From contig NZ_CP040748.1 in assembly GCF_006007965.1 (NCBI RefSeq), forward strand, positions 1,550,001 through 1,614,000: DNA of 64,000 nucleotides. Reading direction: 5' to 3'. A program made the translations under genes and the position numbers. The DNA comes from Nocardioides jishulii (GTDB lineage: Bacteria > Actinomycetota > Actinomycetes > Propionibacteriales > Nocardioidaceae). Positions 1-11,867 of the stretch are shown here, in pieces; the first letter of the stretch is position 1, and each line of letters begins with the position of its first letter. The notes beneath the pieces were generated by a model. It was given only the letters and a program-made list of their open reading frames with translations. It ran no database searches and had not been told where the DNA came from.

Positions 1-803
1 TCACCCGCAAGTACGGCGAGACCATCGACGAGGTCCTGGAATGGAGCTCCGAGGCGGTCCAGCGGCTCACCCAGCTCGACGACACCGACGGTCGGATCGA
101 GGAGCTGCGCGTCGCGCGTACCGAGGCCCGGGCGCGGGTGGCGCGTCTGGGCGCCGAACTCACCCGGCTGCGCACCGCTGCCGCTGCCCGACTCGGTGCA
201 GCCGTCAGCGATGAGCTGACGCTGCTGGCGATGCCGCACGCCACGCTCCAGATCTCCGTCACGCAGCAGGAGGTCACTCCCGCGCCCGGGGAGGAGTCCG
301 GTCCCGTGGTCGACGTCGACGGGCGCCACCTCCGCGGCACGGTGCACGGCTTCGACGAGGTCGAGTTCCTGCTGGCGGCCAACGCCGGGATGAACCCGCG
401 CCCCCTCGACAAGGGGGCCTCCGGCGGTGAGCTGTCGCGGGTGATGCTGGCCGTCGAGGTCGTCCTCGCCGCCACCACCACCGTGCCCACCTTCGTCTTC
501 GACGAGGTCGACGCCGGCGTCGGCGGCAAGGCCGCCATCGAGATCGGCCGGCGCCTCGCGACCCTGGCCCGCAACGCCCAGGTGCTGGTCGTCACCCACC
601 TGCCGCAGGTCGCCGCCTTCGCGGACCGTCACATCGTGGTCGCGAAGTCGAGCGACGGCAGCGTGACGACGTCCGGCCTGGTGACCTTGGCCGAGGACGA
701 GCGTGAGCGTGAGCTCAGTCGCATGCTGGCCGGTCTTGAGGACTCCGACACGGCCCTGGCGCACGCCCGGGAGCTGATCGAGGCAGCCCGCGCGACTCGC
801 TGA
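1..803 (+). CDS. recN: DNA repair protein RecN, C-terminal part
   Basis: The reading frame is open from base 3, so the gene is cut by the window edge; about 266 C-terminal residues are present. RecN is an SMC-like ATPase acting in double-strand break repair. Visible are the end of the coiled coil (arginine- and glutamate-rich, fragment residues 1-60), the ABC signature SGGELSR near residue 139, the Walker B stretch FVFDEVDAGVGG near 164 and the H-loop THLPQVAAFAD near 198. It is the first of the conserved recN-steA-steB-pyrG order and ends 52 bp before the steA start. The family assignment is secure; only the N-terminal half is missing. Confidence 0.95.
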   Translation, partial: TRKYGETIDEVLEWSSEAVQRLTQLDDTDGRIEELRVARTEARARVARLGAELTRLRTAAAARLGAAVSDELTLLAMPHATLQISVTQQEVTPAPGEESGPVVDVDGRHLRGTVHGFDEVEFLLAANAGMNPRPLDKGASGGELSRVMLAVEVVLAATTTVPTFVFDEVDAGVGGKAAIEIGRRLATLARNAQVLVVTHLPQVAAFADRHIVVAKSSDGSVTTSGLVTLAEDERERELSRMLAGLEDSDTALAHARELIEAARATR

Positions 804-855
804 ACGCGGGAGGGTGCGCGGTCAGCGCCCCGCAGTTTGGAACCATGGACGGGTC

Positions 856-2045
856 ATGAAGTTTGCCTCCAGAACCCGCCCTGCCCCCGACCTGCCCGGT
901 ACCCGCGGTACCGCCCGGGTCGACCGTCGCGCCCGGGCCCTCCTGAGCCGGCTGGTTCCGGGAGACGTCGCCGTCATCGACCTCCTGGACCTGGACCGTG
1001 CCACGGCCCAGGCCCTGGTCGACTCCGGTGTCGTGGCCGTGCTCAACGCCTCCGCGATGATCTCCGGTCGCTACCCCAACCTGGGGCCACAGGTCCTGGC
1101 CGACGCCGGGGTGCTGATGGTCGACCAGCTCGGCGACACGCTGTTCGCCAGCGTGAAGGACGGCGACACGGTGCGCGTGGACGGGGAGACCGTCCACGTC
1201 GGCGAGGGACGCGCGTTCTCCGGTCGCCTGCTCGGCCCCGACGTCGTACGCCAGCTCGTCGAGGAGGCCCGTGCCGGCCTCAGTCACCAGCTCGAGAGCT
1301 TCACGCACAACAGCACCGAGTTCCTCCGACGCGAGCAGGACGTCCTGCTGCACGGGCAGGGCGTGCCCGTCCCGCGCACCGTCATCGCCGACCGCCCGGT
1401 CGTCGTGGTCGTTCCCGGCCGCGACTACGTCAACGAGCTCGCTGCCGTACGCCGCTTCGTGGCCGACCACCGTCCCGTGCTCGTGGGCGTCGACCGGGGC
1501 GCCGACGCGATCCGCCAGGCAGGGCTGCGCCCCGATGTCGTGGTCGTCTCGGCGGACGCGGGGGACGACGAGCTGCCCGACCCGAAGACCCTCAAGGCCG
1601 CCCGTGACGTCGTCCTGCGCGTCGACCGCGGCGCCAACCGGCACGTGGGGGAGCGGTTCACCCAGCTCGGGGTGACGCCGCTGCTCTTCGAGTCGACCGC
1701 CACCACCGAGGACGCGGCGCTGATCCTCGCCGACTCCCAGCACGCCCGCGTCATCATCGGGGTCGGGATGCACGCCACCCTCGACGAGTTCCTCGACAGG
1801 CAGCGGGCCGGACTCGCCTCGACCTACCTCACCCGACTCAAGGTCGGTCCGAGGCTCGTCGACGCCACCGCCGTGCCCACGCTCTACTCCGGTCGGGTCC
1901 GCCCGCGCCACCTGCTGGCCGTCACGGTCGCGGGCCTCGTCGCCCTTGCCGCCGCCGTCGGCACCACGCCGGTGGGCCAGGAGTGGGCCGAGGCCCTCAC
2001 CAGTCAGCTCTCCTCACTCTTCGACCAGCTCCAGGGGATGTTCCA

Positions 2046-2049
<4 letters not shown>
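856..2049 (+). CDS. steA: SteA-like cell-division accessory membrane protein
   Basis: This 397-residue protein corresponds to the actinobacterial SteA family (Rv1697 type), which together with SteB influences septal peptidoglycan hydrolysis in Corynebacteriales. A thiamin-pyrophosphokinase-like fold is suggested by the Asp/Gly-rich central part (VVVVPGRDYVNE, VGVDRGADAIRQAGLRPD, residues 180-230). One transmembrane segment lies near the C terminus (about residues 350-372, HLLAVTVAGLVALAAAVG), followed by a short tail. ATG at 856 was chosen because the upstream in-frame GTG at 814 would start only 10 bp after recN and adds sequence unlike the family. The stop overlaps the next gene by 4 bp (GTGA). 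Function in this organism is inferred from synteny and family. Confidence 0.88.
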
Positions 2050-4609
<2,560 letters not shown>

Positions 4610-4611
4610 GC

Positions 4612-5202
4612 GTGACCGAGGAACTGGCGGACCGGCCCGCGTCCTGGCCGGTGCACAGTTCCCGGGTCCTGCACGCCGACGCGTGGGTGGTCACGGTCAC
4701 CGAGGACCAGGTCAGCCGACCGGGCCACCCCGAGCAGCAGTTCAGCCGGATCGCGGTGCGCCACCCGGGTGCGGTGATGGTGCTCGCGGTGGACGAGGAC
4801 GAGCGGGTCTTCCTGCTCCGGCAGTACCGACACACCTCTCAGCACGTCTTCGTCGAGGTCCCGGCGGGTGTGCGCGACAGCGAGGGTGAGCCCCCGCTGG
4901 AGACGGCACGGCGCGAGCTGCGCGAGGAGGCCGAGCTCGCCGCCAGCGAGTGGCGCCTGCTGCTCAGCACCTACCCCTCGGCCGGGATCCTCAGCGAGAC
5001 CCACGACATCTTCCTGGCGCGCGGTCTCAGCCACGTGTCACGCGGTGACTTCGAGCTGGCCCACGAGGAGGCGGAGATGGAGACCCTGTGGGCTCCCTTC
5101 GACGACCTCCTCGAGGCGGTGCTGCGCGGCGACGTACGTGAGGGCCCACTGGTCCAGGCCGTGCTGGCGTACGAAGTGCTGCGCCGCCGGGGCGAGCTGT
5201 GA
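4612..5202 (+). CDS. Nudix hydrolase, probable ADP-ribose pyrophosphatase
   Basis: 196 residues. The Nudix box runs from the Gly of [10 protein letters not shown] (about residue 85) through [11 protein letters not shown] (about 108). REL-REE supplies the metal-binding glutamates. Between the first Gly and Glu there are six residues instead of the canonical five, which I recall as also true of the syntenic mycobacterial ADP-ribose pyrophosphatase Rv1700, and the usual Gly after EE is Glu. The position between pyrG and xerD matches Rv1700, so ADP-ribose (possibly also oxidised nucleotides) is the likely substrate. It starts 2 bp after the pyrG stop, and its own stop overlaps xerD by 4 bp. Confidence 0.87.
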   Translation: MTEELADRPASWPVHSSRVLHADAWVVTVTEDQVSRPGHPEQQFSRIAVRHPGAVMVLAVDEDERVFLLRQYRHTSQHVFVEVPAGVRDSEGEPPLETARRELREEAELAASEWRLLLSTYPSAGILSETHDIFLARGLSHVSRGDFELAHEEAEMETLWAPFDDLLEAVLRGDVREGPLVQAVLAYEVLRRRGEL

Positions 5203-6125
5203 CGGCGGACGTCACGCGCGCAGTCCGGACCTACCTCGACCACCTCAGCGTCGAGCGGGGGCTCGCCGACAACACGCTGTCGTCGTACCGCCGCGACCTG
5301 AGGCGCTACCTCGACTTCCTCGACGGGCAGGGGATCTCCCGGCTCGACGAGGTCAGCGAGCAGGTGGTCACCGCCTTCCTGTCGCACCTGCGCGAGGGCG
5401 ACTCCGAGCACCCGCCGCTGGGCGCGAGCTCGGCCGCCCGCACGGTGGTGGCCGTGCGCGGGTTCCACAAGTTCGCCCTGCGCGACGGTCTGACGGCCGT
5501 CGACCCTGCTGCGGCGGTACGACCGCCCAGCCAGGCCAAGCGGCTGCCCAAGGCGCTGCCGCTCTCGGACGTCGAGGCGATCCTCGACGCCGCCGGCGCG
5601 CCCGGCACGGTCCTGGCACTGCGCGACCGTGCCCTGCTGGAGGTTCTCTACGGCACCGGCGCCCGCATCTCGGAGGCCGTCGGGCTCGACGTGGACGACG
5701 TCGACCTCGTCGACCGCACCGTGCTGCTGCGCGGCAAGGGCAGCAAGGAGCGCATCGTGCCGGTGGGGTCGTACGCCTGCGAGGCGGTGGAGGCGTACCT
5801 CACCCGCGGCCGGCCCGAGCTGGTCAGCCAGGGCAAGGGCACCCCGGGCCTCTTCCTCAACGCCCGTGGCGGGCGCCTCTCGCGCCAGAGCGCGTGGTCG
5901 GTCCTGGTGAAGACCGCTGATCGCGCAGGCGTCACCCAGGACGTCTCGCCGCACACCCTGCGCCACTCGTTCGCCACGCACCTCCTCGACGGCGGCGCCG
6001 ACGTACGCGTGGTGCAGGAGCTCCTGGGCCACGCCTCGGTGACGACGACGCAGGTCTACACCCTCGTCACCGTCGACAGCCTGCGCGAGGTCTTCGCCAC
6101 GGCGCACCCCAGGGCGCGTGGCTGA
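5199..6125 (+). CDS. xerD: Site-specific tyrosine recombinase XerD
   Basis: 308 residues. Resolves chromosome dimers at dif together with XerC. An N-terminal SAM-like core-binding domain (residues 1-90) precedes the catalytic domain. The active-site set is visible: Arg in [10 protein letters not shown] (about 155), Lys in [10 protein letters not shown] (about 183), HTLRH (252-256), His in [15 protein letters not shown] and the nucleophile Tyr in the same stretch (about 287). The GTG start overlaps the Nudix stop (GTGA), and its stop overlaps the helicase ATG (TGATG). Its context outside any mobile element supports a housekeeping Xer role. Confidence 0.93.
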   Translation: MTADVTRAVRTYLDHLSVERGLADNTLSSYRRDLRRYLDFLDGQGISRLDEVSEQVVTAFLSHLREGDSEHPPLGASSAARTVVAVRGFHKFALRDGLTAVDPAAAVRPPSQAKRLPKALPLSDVEAILDAAGAPGTVLALRDRALLEVLYGTGARISEAVGLDVDDVDLVDRTVLLRGKGSKERIVPVGSYACEAVEAYLTRGRPELVSQGKGTPGLFLNARGGRLSRQSAWSVLVKTADRAGVTQDVSPHTLRHSFATHLLDGGADVRVVQELLGHASVTTTQVYTLVTVDSLREVFATAHPRARG

Positions 6126-8716
6126 TGGGGACCAACGCCTGGTGGGAGGGTGCGAGTGACGCCGACGGGCTCTACGACGCCTTCACCACCTGGACCGACG
6201 AGCAGGGGCTGACGCTCTACCCGCACCAGGAGGAGGCGGTGATGGAGCTCCTCTCGGGGAGCAACGTCGTCCTGGCCACCCCCACCGGGTCGGGGAAGTC
6301 GCTCGTCGCCGAGGCCGCGCACGGTGTGGCCCTGGCCAGTGACCGGGTCTCCTTCTACACGGCGCCGATCAAGGCGTTGGTGAGCGAGAAGTTCTTCGCC
6401 CTCTGCGAGACGTTCGGGGCCGACAACGTCGGCATGCTCACCGGTGACGCCTCGGTCAACCCTGACGCCCCCGTGATCTGCTGCACCGCCGAGGTGCTCG
6501 CCAACATCGCGCTGCGCGAGGGGGAGCGGGCCGACGTCGGACTCGTGGTGATGGACGAGTTCCACTACTACGGCGAGCCCGACCGCGGCTGGGCCTGGCA
6601 GGTGCCGCTCCTCGAGCTGCCCCAGGCCCAGTTCCTGCTGATGTCGGCGACGCTGGGCGACACCACCGAGCTGCGCGAGGACCTGACGCGTCGCAACGGC
6701 CGCGAGACTGCCCTGGTCGACGACGCCGAGCGGCCGGTGCCCCTGCACTTCAGCTGGTCGGTGGAGCACCTCGACGACACCCTCCAGGAGCTGGTGCAGA
6801 CCAACCAGTCACCGATCTACGTCGTGCACTTCACCCAGGCCGCCGCGGTGGAGCACGCCACCTCGCTGCTCAAGCCCTTGGGCAAGTCGCCCCAGGCGGC
6901 GGAGATCAACGAGCGGCTGCACGACTTCCGTTTCGGGGCGGGCTTCGGCAAGACCCTCTCCAAGCTCCTCAAGGCCGGCATCGGCGTGCACCACGCCGGC
7001 ATGCTGCCCAAGTACCGCCGCATCGTGGAGCAGCTCGCCCAGGCAGGACTCCTGCGAGTCATCTGCGGCACCGACACCCTCGGCGTCGGCATCAACGTGC
7101 CGATCCGCACCGTGCTCTTCACCGGGCTGGCCAAGTTCGACGGCAACCGCCAGCGCATCCTGCGCAGCCGCGAGTTCCTCCAGATCGCCGGGCGTGCCGG
7201 CCGCGCCGGCTACGACACCGCCGGCTACGTCGTCGTCCAGGCGCCCGAGCACGTCATCGACAACGAGAAGGCCAAGGCGAAGTCCGAGGCCAAGAACGCC
7301 GCCAACCCCAAGAAGAAGTCGAAGGCCCAGCTCAAGAAGCCCCCCGAGGGCACGGTCGTGTGGACCGAGCAGACCTTCACCAAGCTCGTGGAGGGGCGTC
7401 CCGAGCCGCTCCAGAGCCGGATGAAGGTCGACAACTCGATGATCCTCAACGTGGTCGCGCGCGAGGAGGATGCCTTCGCGGTCCTGAGGCGTCTCCTCAA
7501 CGACAACCACGAGGACCGCAAGAGCCAGCTGAGGTTGTCGCGGCGGGCGCTGCGCCTGGCGCGCAGCCTCGTGCGTACAGGCGTGCTCACCCGCCTCGAC
7601 GAGGTGGACGAGTTCGGTCGCCGCTACGTGCTGACCACGACGCTGCCGTCCGACTTCGCGCTCAACCAGCCGCTGAGCCACTTCGCCCTCGCCGCGCTCG
7701 AGGTGCTCGACGAGGAGTCGGAGAGCTACGTCCTGGACCTCGTCTCGGTGATGGAGGCCGTGCTCGAGGCGCCGCGCCAGATCCTCTTCGCCCAGCAGTA
7801 CTCCGCTCGCGGCGAGGCGGTCGCGGAGATGAAGGCCGACGGGATCGAGTACGAGGAGCGGATGGCGCTCCTCGACCAGATCACCTGGCCGCAACCGCTC
7901 GCCCCGTTGCTCGGCGCCCTCTACGAGACCTACCGCCAGACGCACCCCTGGCTGCCCGAGGACGGGCTCTCGCCCAAGTCGATCGTGCGCGAGATGTACG
8001 AGCAGGGCATGGGCTTCACCGACTTCATCGGTCGCTACCAGCTGGCGCGCTCCGAGGGGCTGCTGCTGCGCTACCTCACCGACGCCTACCGGGCGCTGCG
8101 CCACTCCGTGCCGGAGTCGCACCACACCGAGGAGTTCGAGGGCCTGGTCGAGTGGCTGGGCGAGGTCGTGCGTCAGACCGACTCCTCGCTGATCGACGAG
8201 TGGGAGGCGCTCTCCGACCCCGCCCACGTGCCGGGGAACGTCGCCCACCACGAACCTCCGACCAGTCCGCGGCCCCTGAGCCTGCGCGAGCGGGCCTTCG
8301 GGGTGATGATCCGCAACGCGATGTGGGCGCGGGTCCAGGGCGTCGCCCGCGACGACCTCGACGCGCTGATGCGCCTGGAGCGCGATGCAGCTGACCGGTT
8401 CGAGCCGCCGCGTGCGGTGGAGATGACTCGTTCCGCCTGGGACGAGGCCATCGGGGCCTACTACGACGAGCACGAGCGCGTCGGGACCGATGCCGAGGCG
8501 AGGGGACCCTCCTACCTGCAGGTGGGGCCAGAGGAGACCGGCGAGCCGGTGGGGGCCGAGGAGGGGACGCGTGCGCGTGTCCGCCGGGTCGTGCAGACCC
8601 TGGCCGACCCCGAGGGGCACCGCGACTGGGTGATCGAGGGTGTCGTCGACTGCGACGCCACCGACGAGGCGGGAGAGCTCGTGCTCGCGATCAGCGCGAT
8701 GCGCCGGTTCGACTGA
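6125..8716 (+). CDS. Ski2-like DEAD/DEAH-box helicase with DUF3516-type C terminus
   Basis: 863 residues. Motifs in order: Q-region YPHQEEAV (residue ~35), Walker A ATPTGSGKS (~50), motif II as DEFH (~143), motif III SATLGD (~176), then motif V GTDTLGVGINVP and motif VI QIAGRAGRAGYD (~355). A Lys-rich insert (KAKAKSEAKN, KKKSKAQLKK; about 378-405) follows, then a long C-terminal helical region of the type annotated DUF3516 in actinobacteria. The family relates to RNA helicases of the Ski2/Mtr4 class, so RNA processing or decay is plausible, but substrate is not shown. The start overlaps the xerD stop. Confidence 0.88.
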   Translation: MGTNAWWEGASDADGLYDAFTTWTDEQGLTLYPHQEEAVMELLSGSNVVLATPTGSGKSLVAEAAHGVALASDRVSFYTAPIKALVSEKFFALCETFGADNVGMLTGDASVNPDAPVICCTAEVLANIALREGERADVGLVVMDEFHYYGEPDRGWAWQVPLLELPQAQFLLMSATLGDTTELREDLTRRNGRETALVDDAERPVPLHFSWSVEHLDDTLQELVQTNQSPIYVVHFTQAAAVEHATSLLKPLGKSPQAAEINERLHDFRFGAGFGKTLSKLLKAGIGVHHAGMLPKYRRIVEQLAQAGLLRVICGTDTLGVGINVPIRTVLFTGLAKFDGNRQRILRSREFLQIAGRAGRAGYDTAGYVVVQAPEHVIDNEKAKAKSEAKNAANPKKKSKAQLKKPPEGTVVWTEQTFTKLVEGRPEPLQSRMKVDNSMILNVVAREEDAFAVLRRLLNDNHEDRKSQLRLSRRALRLARSLVRTGVLTRLDEVDEFGRRYVLTTTLPSDFALNQPLSHFALAALEVLDEESESYVLDLVSVMEAVLEAPRQILFAQQYSARGEAVAEMKADGIEYEERMALLDQITWPQPLAPLLGALYETYRQTHPWLPEDGLSPKSIVREMYEQGMGFTDFIGRYQLARSEGLLLRYLTDAYRALRHSVPESHHTEEFEGLVEWLGEVVRQTDSSLIDEWEALSDPAHVPGNVAHHEPPTSPRPLSLRERAFGVMIRNAMWARVQGVARDDLDALMRLERDAADRFEPPRAVEMTRSAWDEAIGAYYDEHERVGTDAEARGPSYLQVGPEETGEPVGAEEGTRARVRRVVQTLADPEGHRDWVIEGVVDCDATDEAGELVLAISAMRRFD

Positions 8717-8748
8717 TTTCTCACACCGATTCCGCCTGCACAGGGTTC

Positions 8749-8773
8749 TCCACAGCTGGACAGAGCCTGTGGA
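8749..8773. terminator. Hairpin downstream of the helicase gene
   Basis: TCCACAG and CTGTGGA form a 7-bp stem with an 11-nt loop, 32 bp after the helicase stop. No U-run follows, so termination is a guess. Confidence 0.35.
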
Positions 8774-8831
8774 CGCCGCGGGGGAGCCGTGCACAGATCC
8801 GGCCACGGGGTTGGGGGTTTCGGTGGTCGGG

Positions 8832-8861
8832 TTGTGACGCCGGATTCGGGGGGCCTAGAGT
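8832..8861 (+). promoter_or_regulatory. Promoter for the parA-scpAB operon
   Basis: TTGTGA (8832-8837), an 18-bp spacer, then TAGAGT (8856-8861) resembles a sigma-70/SigA-type promoter. It would start transcription near 8868, about 60 nt before the GTG at 8929. It is the best-formed promoter in the first 16 kb and lies in the only intergenic gap over 200 bp there. Confidence 0.55.
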
Positions 8862-8886
8862 CGCGCAGCAGGGCGAGAAGTCGTCG

Positions 8887-8907
8887 TGTCGACAAACCGT
8901 GTCGACA
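8887..8907. promoter_or_regulatory. Two TGTCGACA palindromes in the parA leader
   Basis: The perfect 8-bp palindrome TGTCGACA occurs at 8887-8894 and 8900-8907, centres 13 bp apart, just downstream of the predicted transcription start. Such a pair could be an operator for autoregulation. No protein is assigned to it. Confidence 0.4.
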
Positions 8908-8928
8908 ACGAGTGCGGTGAGGTGACGA

Positions 8929-9933
8929 GTGGACGGATCGATTCCGGAGTTTCCCGGCAGCAACGCCACCGAGATGCCTCCCTTGACCACCCCGCCGACG
9001 GCGGCTGCTTCGCCGACCACGAGAACCCATCCCGGAGACGAGACCCGCGTGAGTGACCCCATCGCCTTCCCCATCCCCGTGACCCGGGAGATGGAGATCG
9101 GCCCGACCGGACGTCCGCTCCCGGACTTCCCGGAGCCGCAGCCGGTCGCCGAGCACGGACGCGCCCGCGTGGTTGCCATGTGCAACCAGAAGGGTGGCGT
9201 CGGCAAGACGACGACCACCATCAACCTGGGCGCCTCGCTGGCGGAGTACGGCCGCAAGGTCCTGCTGGTGGACTTCGACCCGCAGGGCTCGCTCTCGGTG
9301 GGCCTCGGCCTCAACCCGCACGAGATGGACTACACGATCTACAACCTGCTCATGCAGCGGGACGTCGACTTCGACGAGGTCGTGGTGCCCTCTGGCGTGC
9401 CGGGCATGGACCTGCTGCCCTCCAACATCGACCTCTCGGCCGCCGAGGTGCAGCTGGTCCACGAGGTCGCCCGTGAGCAGACGCTGCAGCGCGTGCTGGC
9501 TCCGGCCCTCGACCGCTACGACGTCATCCTCATCGACTGCCAGCCCTCGCTCGGCCTGCTCACCGTCAACGCCCTCACGGCGGCTGACGGCGTGCTGATT
9601 CCGCTGGAGTGCGAGTACTTCGCCCTGCGCGGCGTCGCGCTGCTCAAGACGACCATCGACAAGGTCCAGGAGCGTCTCAACCCCAAGCTGGAGGTCGACG
9701 GCGTCCTGGGCACCATGTTCGACGGCCGGACCCTGCACAGCCGCGAGGTCATGGAGCGGCTCGTCCAGGCGTGGGGCGACAAGGTCTTCCACACCGTCAT
9801 CCGCCGCACCGTGAAGTTCTCGGACTCCACCGTCGCCGGTGAGCCGATCACGACGTACGCCTCCTCGTCGGCGGGCGCCGACTCCTACCGCCAGCTCGCG
9901 AGGGAGGTGCTCGCCCGGTGGCTCGACGGGTGA
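8929..9933 (+). CDS. ParA/Soj-family chromosome partitioning ATPase
   Basis: 334 residues. A low-complexity Pro/Thr-rich leader of about 80 residues precedes the deviant Walker A KGGVGKTTT (about 86-94). Walker A' follows as VLLVDFDPQGS and Walker B as VILIDCQPS. This is the second-copy ParA that sits with scpA/scpB in actinobacteria (Rv1708 type), distinct from the parA next to parB at the origin. GTG at 8929 has a purine-rich stretch TGAGGTG 4 bp upstream. GTG at 9049, with GGAG 12 bp upstream, gives a 43-residue leader closer to the mycobacterial protein and is a good alternative. The 3' end overlaps the next gene by 4 bp. Confidence 0.9.
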   Translation: MDGSIPEFPGSNATEMPPLTTPPTAAASPTTRTHPGDETRVSDPIAFPIPVTREMEIGPTGRPLPDFPEPQPVAEHGRARVVAMCNQKGGVGKTTTTINLGASLAEYGRKVLLVDFDPQGSLSVGLGLNPHEMDYTIYNLLMQRDVDFDEVVVPSGVPGMDLLPSNIDLSAAEVQLVHEVAREQTLQRVLAPALDRYDVILIDCQPSLGLLTVNALTAADGVLIPLECEYFALRGVALLKTTIDKVQERLNPKLEVDGVLGTMFDGRTLHSREVMERLVQAWGDKVFHTVIRRTVKFSDSTVAGEPITTYASSSAGADSYRQLAREVLARWLDG

Positions 9934-10298
9934 GTGTCCCCTCGGCGGACGAGCTCTTCCGGCCGACGGCCGACGCTCCCGAGGAGCCAGTCGTACGCGC
10001 CGTCCCGGACGTCGACAGGGCTCCCCGGACGGCGAAGGCGCCCGCGAAGAAGGCTGCGGCCAAGAAGGCGGCGTCGCGCCGGACCAGCGGTCGTGTGCGC
10101 CACGACGAGAAGATGACCGTCTACGTCACCTCTGACGAGCTGCTCGAGCTCGAGCACGCGCGCCTGACCCTGCGCAGCGCGCACGGGCTCGCCGTGGACC
10201 GGGGCCGGATCGTGCGGGAGGCCGTGGCCATGGTGCTGGCGGACCTCGAGGCGCACGGCGAGGACAGCGCCCTGGTCCGTCGCCTCACCGAGGAGTGA
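9930..10298 (+). CDS. Small basic protein with ribbon-helix-helix-like C terminus
   Basis: 122 residues, not assigned to a named family. Residues 30-55 form a Lys/Ala-rich linker (APAKKAAAKKAASRR). The rest, KMTVYVTSDELLELEHARL through RGRIVREAVAMVLADLEAHG, has the short strand plus two helices expected of a ribbon-helix-helix DNA-binding fold, as in CopG/ParG partners of ParA proteins. GTG at 9930 overlaps the parA stop (GTGA) and is preferred over the in-frame GTG at 9918. It ends overlapping scpA. The position between a ParA ATPase and condensin subunits suggests a DNA-binding partner in chromosome organisation; this is inference from fold pattern and context. Confidence 0.7.
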   Translation: MSVPSADELFRPTADAPEEPVVRAVPDVDRAPRTAKAPAKKAAAKKAASRRTSGRVRHDEKMTVYVTSDELLELEHARLTLRSAHGLAVDRGRIVREAVAMVLADLEAHGEDSALVRRLTEE

Positions 10299-11188
10299 CG
10301 CTCCCCGTGGCGCCGGTCGTCGGCGAGGTGGACGTGGAGCCGAGCCCGGCGGAGACGCAGGGCTTCGCCGTGCGCCTCGACAACTTCGAGGGCCCGTTCG
10401 ACCTGCTTCTCCAGCTGATCGCCAAGCACAAGATGGACGTGACCGAGGTTGCGCTGTCGAAGGTCACGGACGAGTTCATCGCCCACGTGAAGGCCGCCGG
10501 TCCGGTGTGGGACCTCGAGGAGACGACCTCGTTCCTCCTGGTCGCCTCCACGCTCCTGGACCTCAAGGCCGCTCGGCTGCTGCCGCAGGGTGACGTCGAG
10601 GACGAGGAGGACCTGGCGCTCCTGGAGGCGCGCGACCTGCTCTTCGCCCGCCTGCTCCAGTACAAGGCGTTCAAGCAGGTCGCTGCCGTGCTGGAGAAGC
10701 GCCTGGCGGGCGAGTCGCTGCGCCATCCCCGTTCGGTGACCATGGAGGAGCGGTTCGCCTCGCTCCTGCCCGAGGTCCTGATCGGTGTCGGACTCGAGCA
10801 GTTCGCCCAGCTGGCCGCCAAGGCGATGACCCCGAGGCCGGTGCAGGAGGTGTCGCTCCAGCACATCCACTCGGCGAAGGTCAGCGTGCGGGAGCAGGCC
10901 CAGATCGTGGTCGACCGGCTGCGTCGCCAGGGCACGCTCACGTTCCGCGCACTCTGCGGCGACTCACCCGACAAGCTGACCACCGTCGCCCGCTTCCTCG
11001 CCCTCCTGGAACTCTTCCGGGAGTCGTTGATCTCGTTCGAGCAGGTGACCCCGCTGGGGGAGCTGACGGTGCGGTGGACGGGCAGTGACGACGCCGACGT
11101 GGAGATCACCGACGAGTTCGACGGCTCTGCGCCGGACGACGACGTACCACCTGAGCAGGAGGAGCAGCATGAGCCAGGAGATGGCTGA
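10295..11188 (+). CDS. scpA: Segregation and condensation protein A
   Basis: 297 residues. ScpA is the kleisin that closes the SMC ring. The diagnostic N-terminal stretch FEGPFDLLLQLIAKHKMDV (about residues 31-49) binds the SMC neck. The centre is acidic (about 105-115), and the C-terminal winged helix (about 195-260) binds the SMC head. It starts by a GTGA overlap with the upstream small gene and overlaps scpB by 20 bp, so translation is coupled. The acidic C-terminal tail (DDDVPPEQEEQHE) is typical of actinobacterial forms. Confidence 0.94.
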   Translation: MTLPVAPVVGEVDVEPSPAETQGFAVRLDNFEGPFDLLLQLIAKHKMDVTEVALSKVTDEFIAHVKAAGPVWDLEETTSFLLVASTLLDLKAARLLPQGDVEDEEDLALLEARDLLFARLLQYKAFKQVAAVLEKRLAGESLRHPRSVTMEERFASLLPEVLIGVGLEQFAQLAAKAMTPRPVQEVSLQHIHSAKVSVREQAQIVVDRLRRQGTLTFRALCGDSPDKLTTVARFLALLELFRESLISFEQVTPLGELTVRWTGSDDADVEITDEFDGSAPDDDVPPEQEEQHEPGDG

Positions 11189-11867
11189 GTCGTCCGCTGA
11201 CGTCGCGGGGGAGTCCGGGGCCGACGACGCCCAGGCGTCGTTCCCGTTGCGTCCCGCGCTGGAGGCGGTACTGATGGTCGCCGACGAGCCCCAGGACGCG
11301 TCAGCCCTGGCCTCCGCGGTCGGCCACCCGGTGGCCGAGGTCGAGGCAGCGTTGGCCGACCTGTCGCAGGAGTACACCGCGCAGGAGCGGGGCTTCGACC
11401 TCCGCAACGTCGGAGGCGGGTGGCGCTTCTACACCCGGGAGGCCTACGCCGGGGCGGTCGAGGCCTTCGTGCTCGACGGGCAGCAGGCCAGGTTGACCCA
11501 GGCGGCGCTCGAGACGCTGGCGGTGGTCGCCTACAAGCAACCGGTCTCCCGCGCCCGCGTCTCGGCGATCCGCGGCGTGAACGTCGACGGCGTCATGCGT
11601 ACGCTCGTCTCGCGCGGCCTCGTCGCGGCGTCGGGCACCGACGACACCTCGGGCGCCCACCTCTACCGGACCACCAGCTACTTCCTCGAGCGGATCGGCG
11701 TGACCAGCCTCGACGACCTGCCGGAGCTGGCGCCCTACCTCCCGGACATGGAGGACCTCGAGGACGAGCTCAGTGCCCTGGTCGGTCCCGGTGTGGAGCA
11801 GGGTGGCGCCGCCGCGGAGAATGGAACCCCCATCCCGGACCACCACGACAGCGAGTCGACGCACTGA
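11169..11867 (+). CDS. scpB: Segregation and condensation protein B
   Basis: 232 residues. ScpB dimers bind ScpA in the bacterial condensin. Two winged-helix domains are visible: LRPALEAVLMVADEP (about residue 28 on) and LTQAALETLAVVAYKQPVSR (about 107), then GVNVDGVMRTLVSRGLV. ATG at 11169 is supported by AGGAGGAG at 11157-11164, inside scpA. An in-frame upstream start at 11085 would read a different-frame copy of scpA and is rejected. The stop overlaps the pseudouridine synthase ATG (TGATG). Confidence 0.93.
   Translation: MSQEMAESSADVAGESGADDAQASFPLRPALEAVLMVADEPQDASALASAVGHPVAEVEAALADLSQEYTAQERGFDLRNVGGGWRFYTREAYAGAVEAFVLDGQQARLTQAALETLAVVAYKQPVSRARVSAIRGVNVDGVMRTLVSRGLVAASGTDDTSGAHLYRTTSYFLERIGVTSLDDLPELAPYLPDMEDLEDELSALVGPGVEQGGAAAENGTPIPDHHDSESTH

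Noticed and set aside
8746..8754. DnaA-box-like TTCTCCACA near parA, suggesting an origin
   Set aside because: One isolated one-mismatch box in a 212-bp gap; it is better explained as part of the TCCACAG/CTGTGGA hairpin. No dnaA or dnaN nearby.
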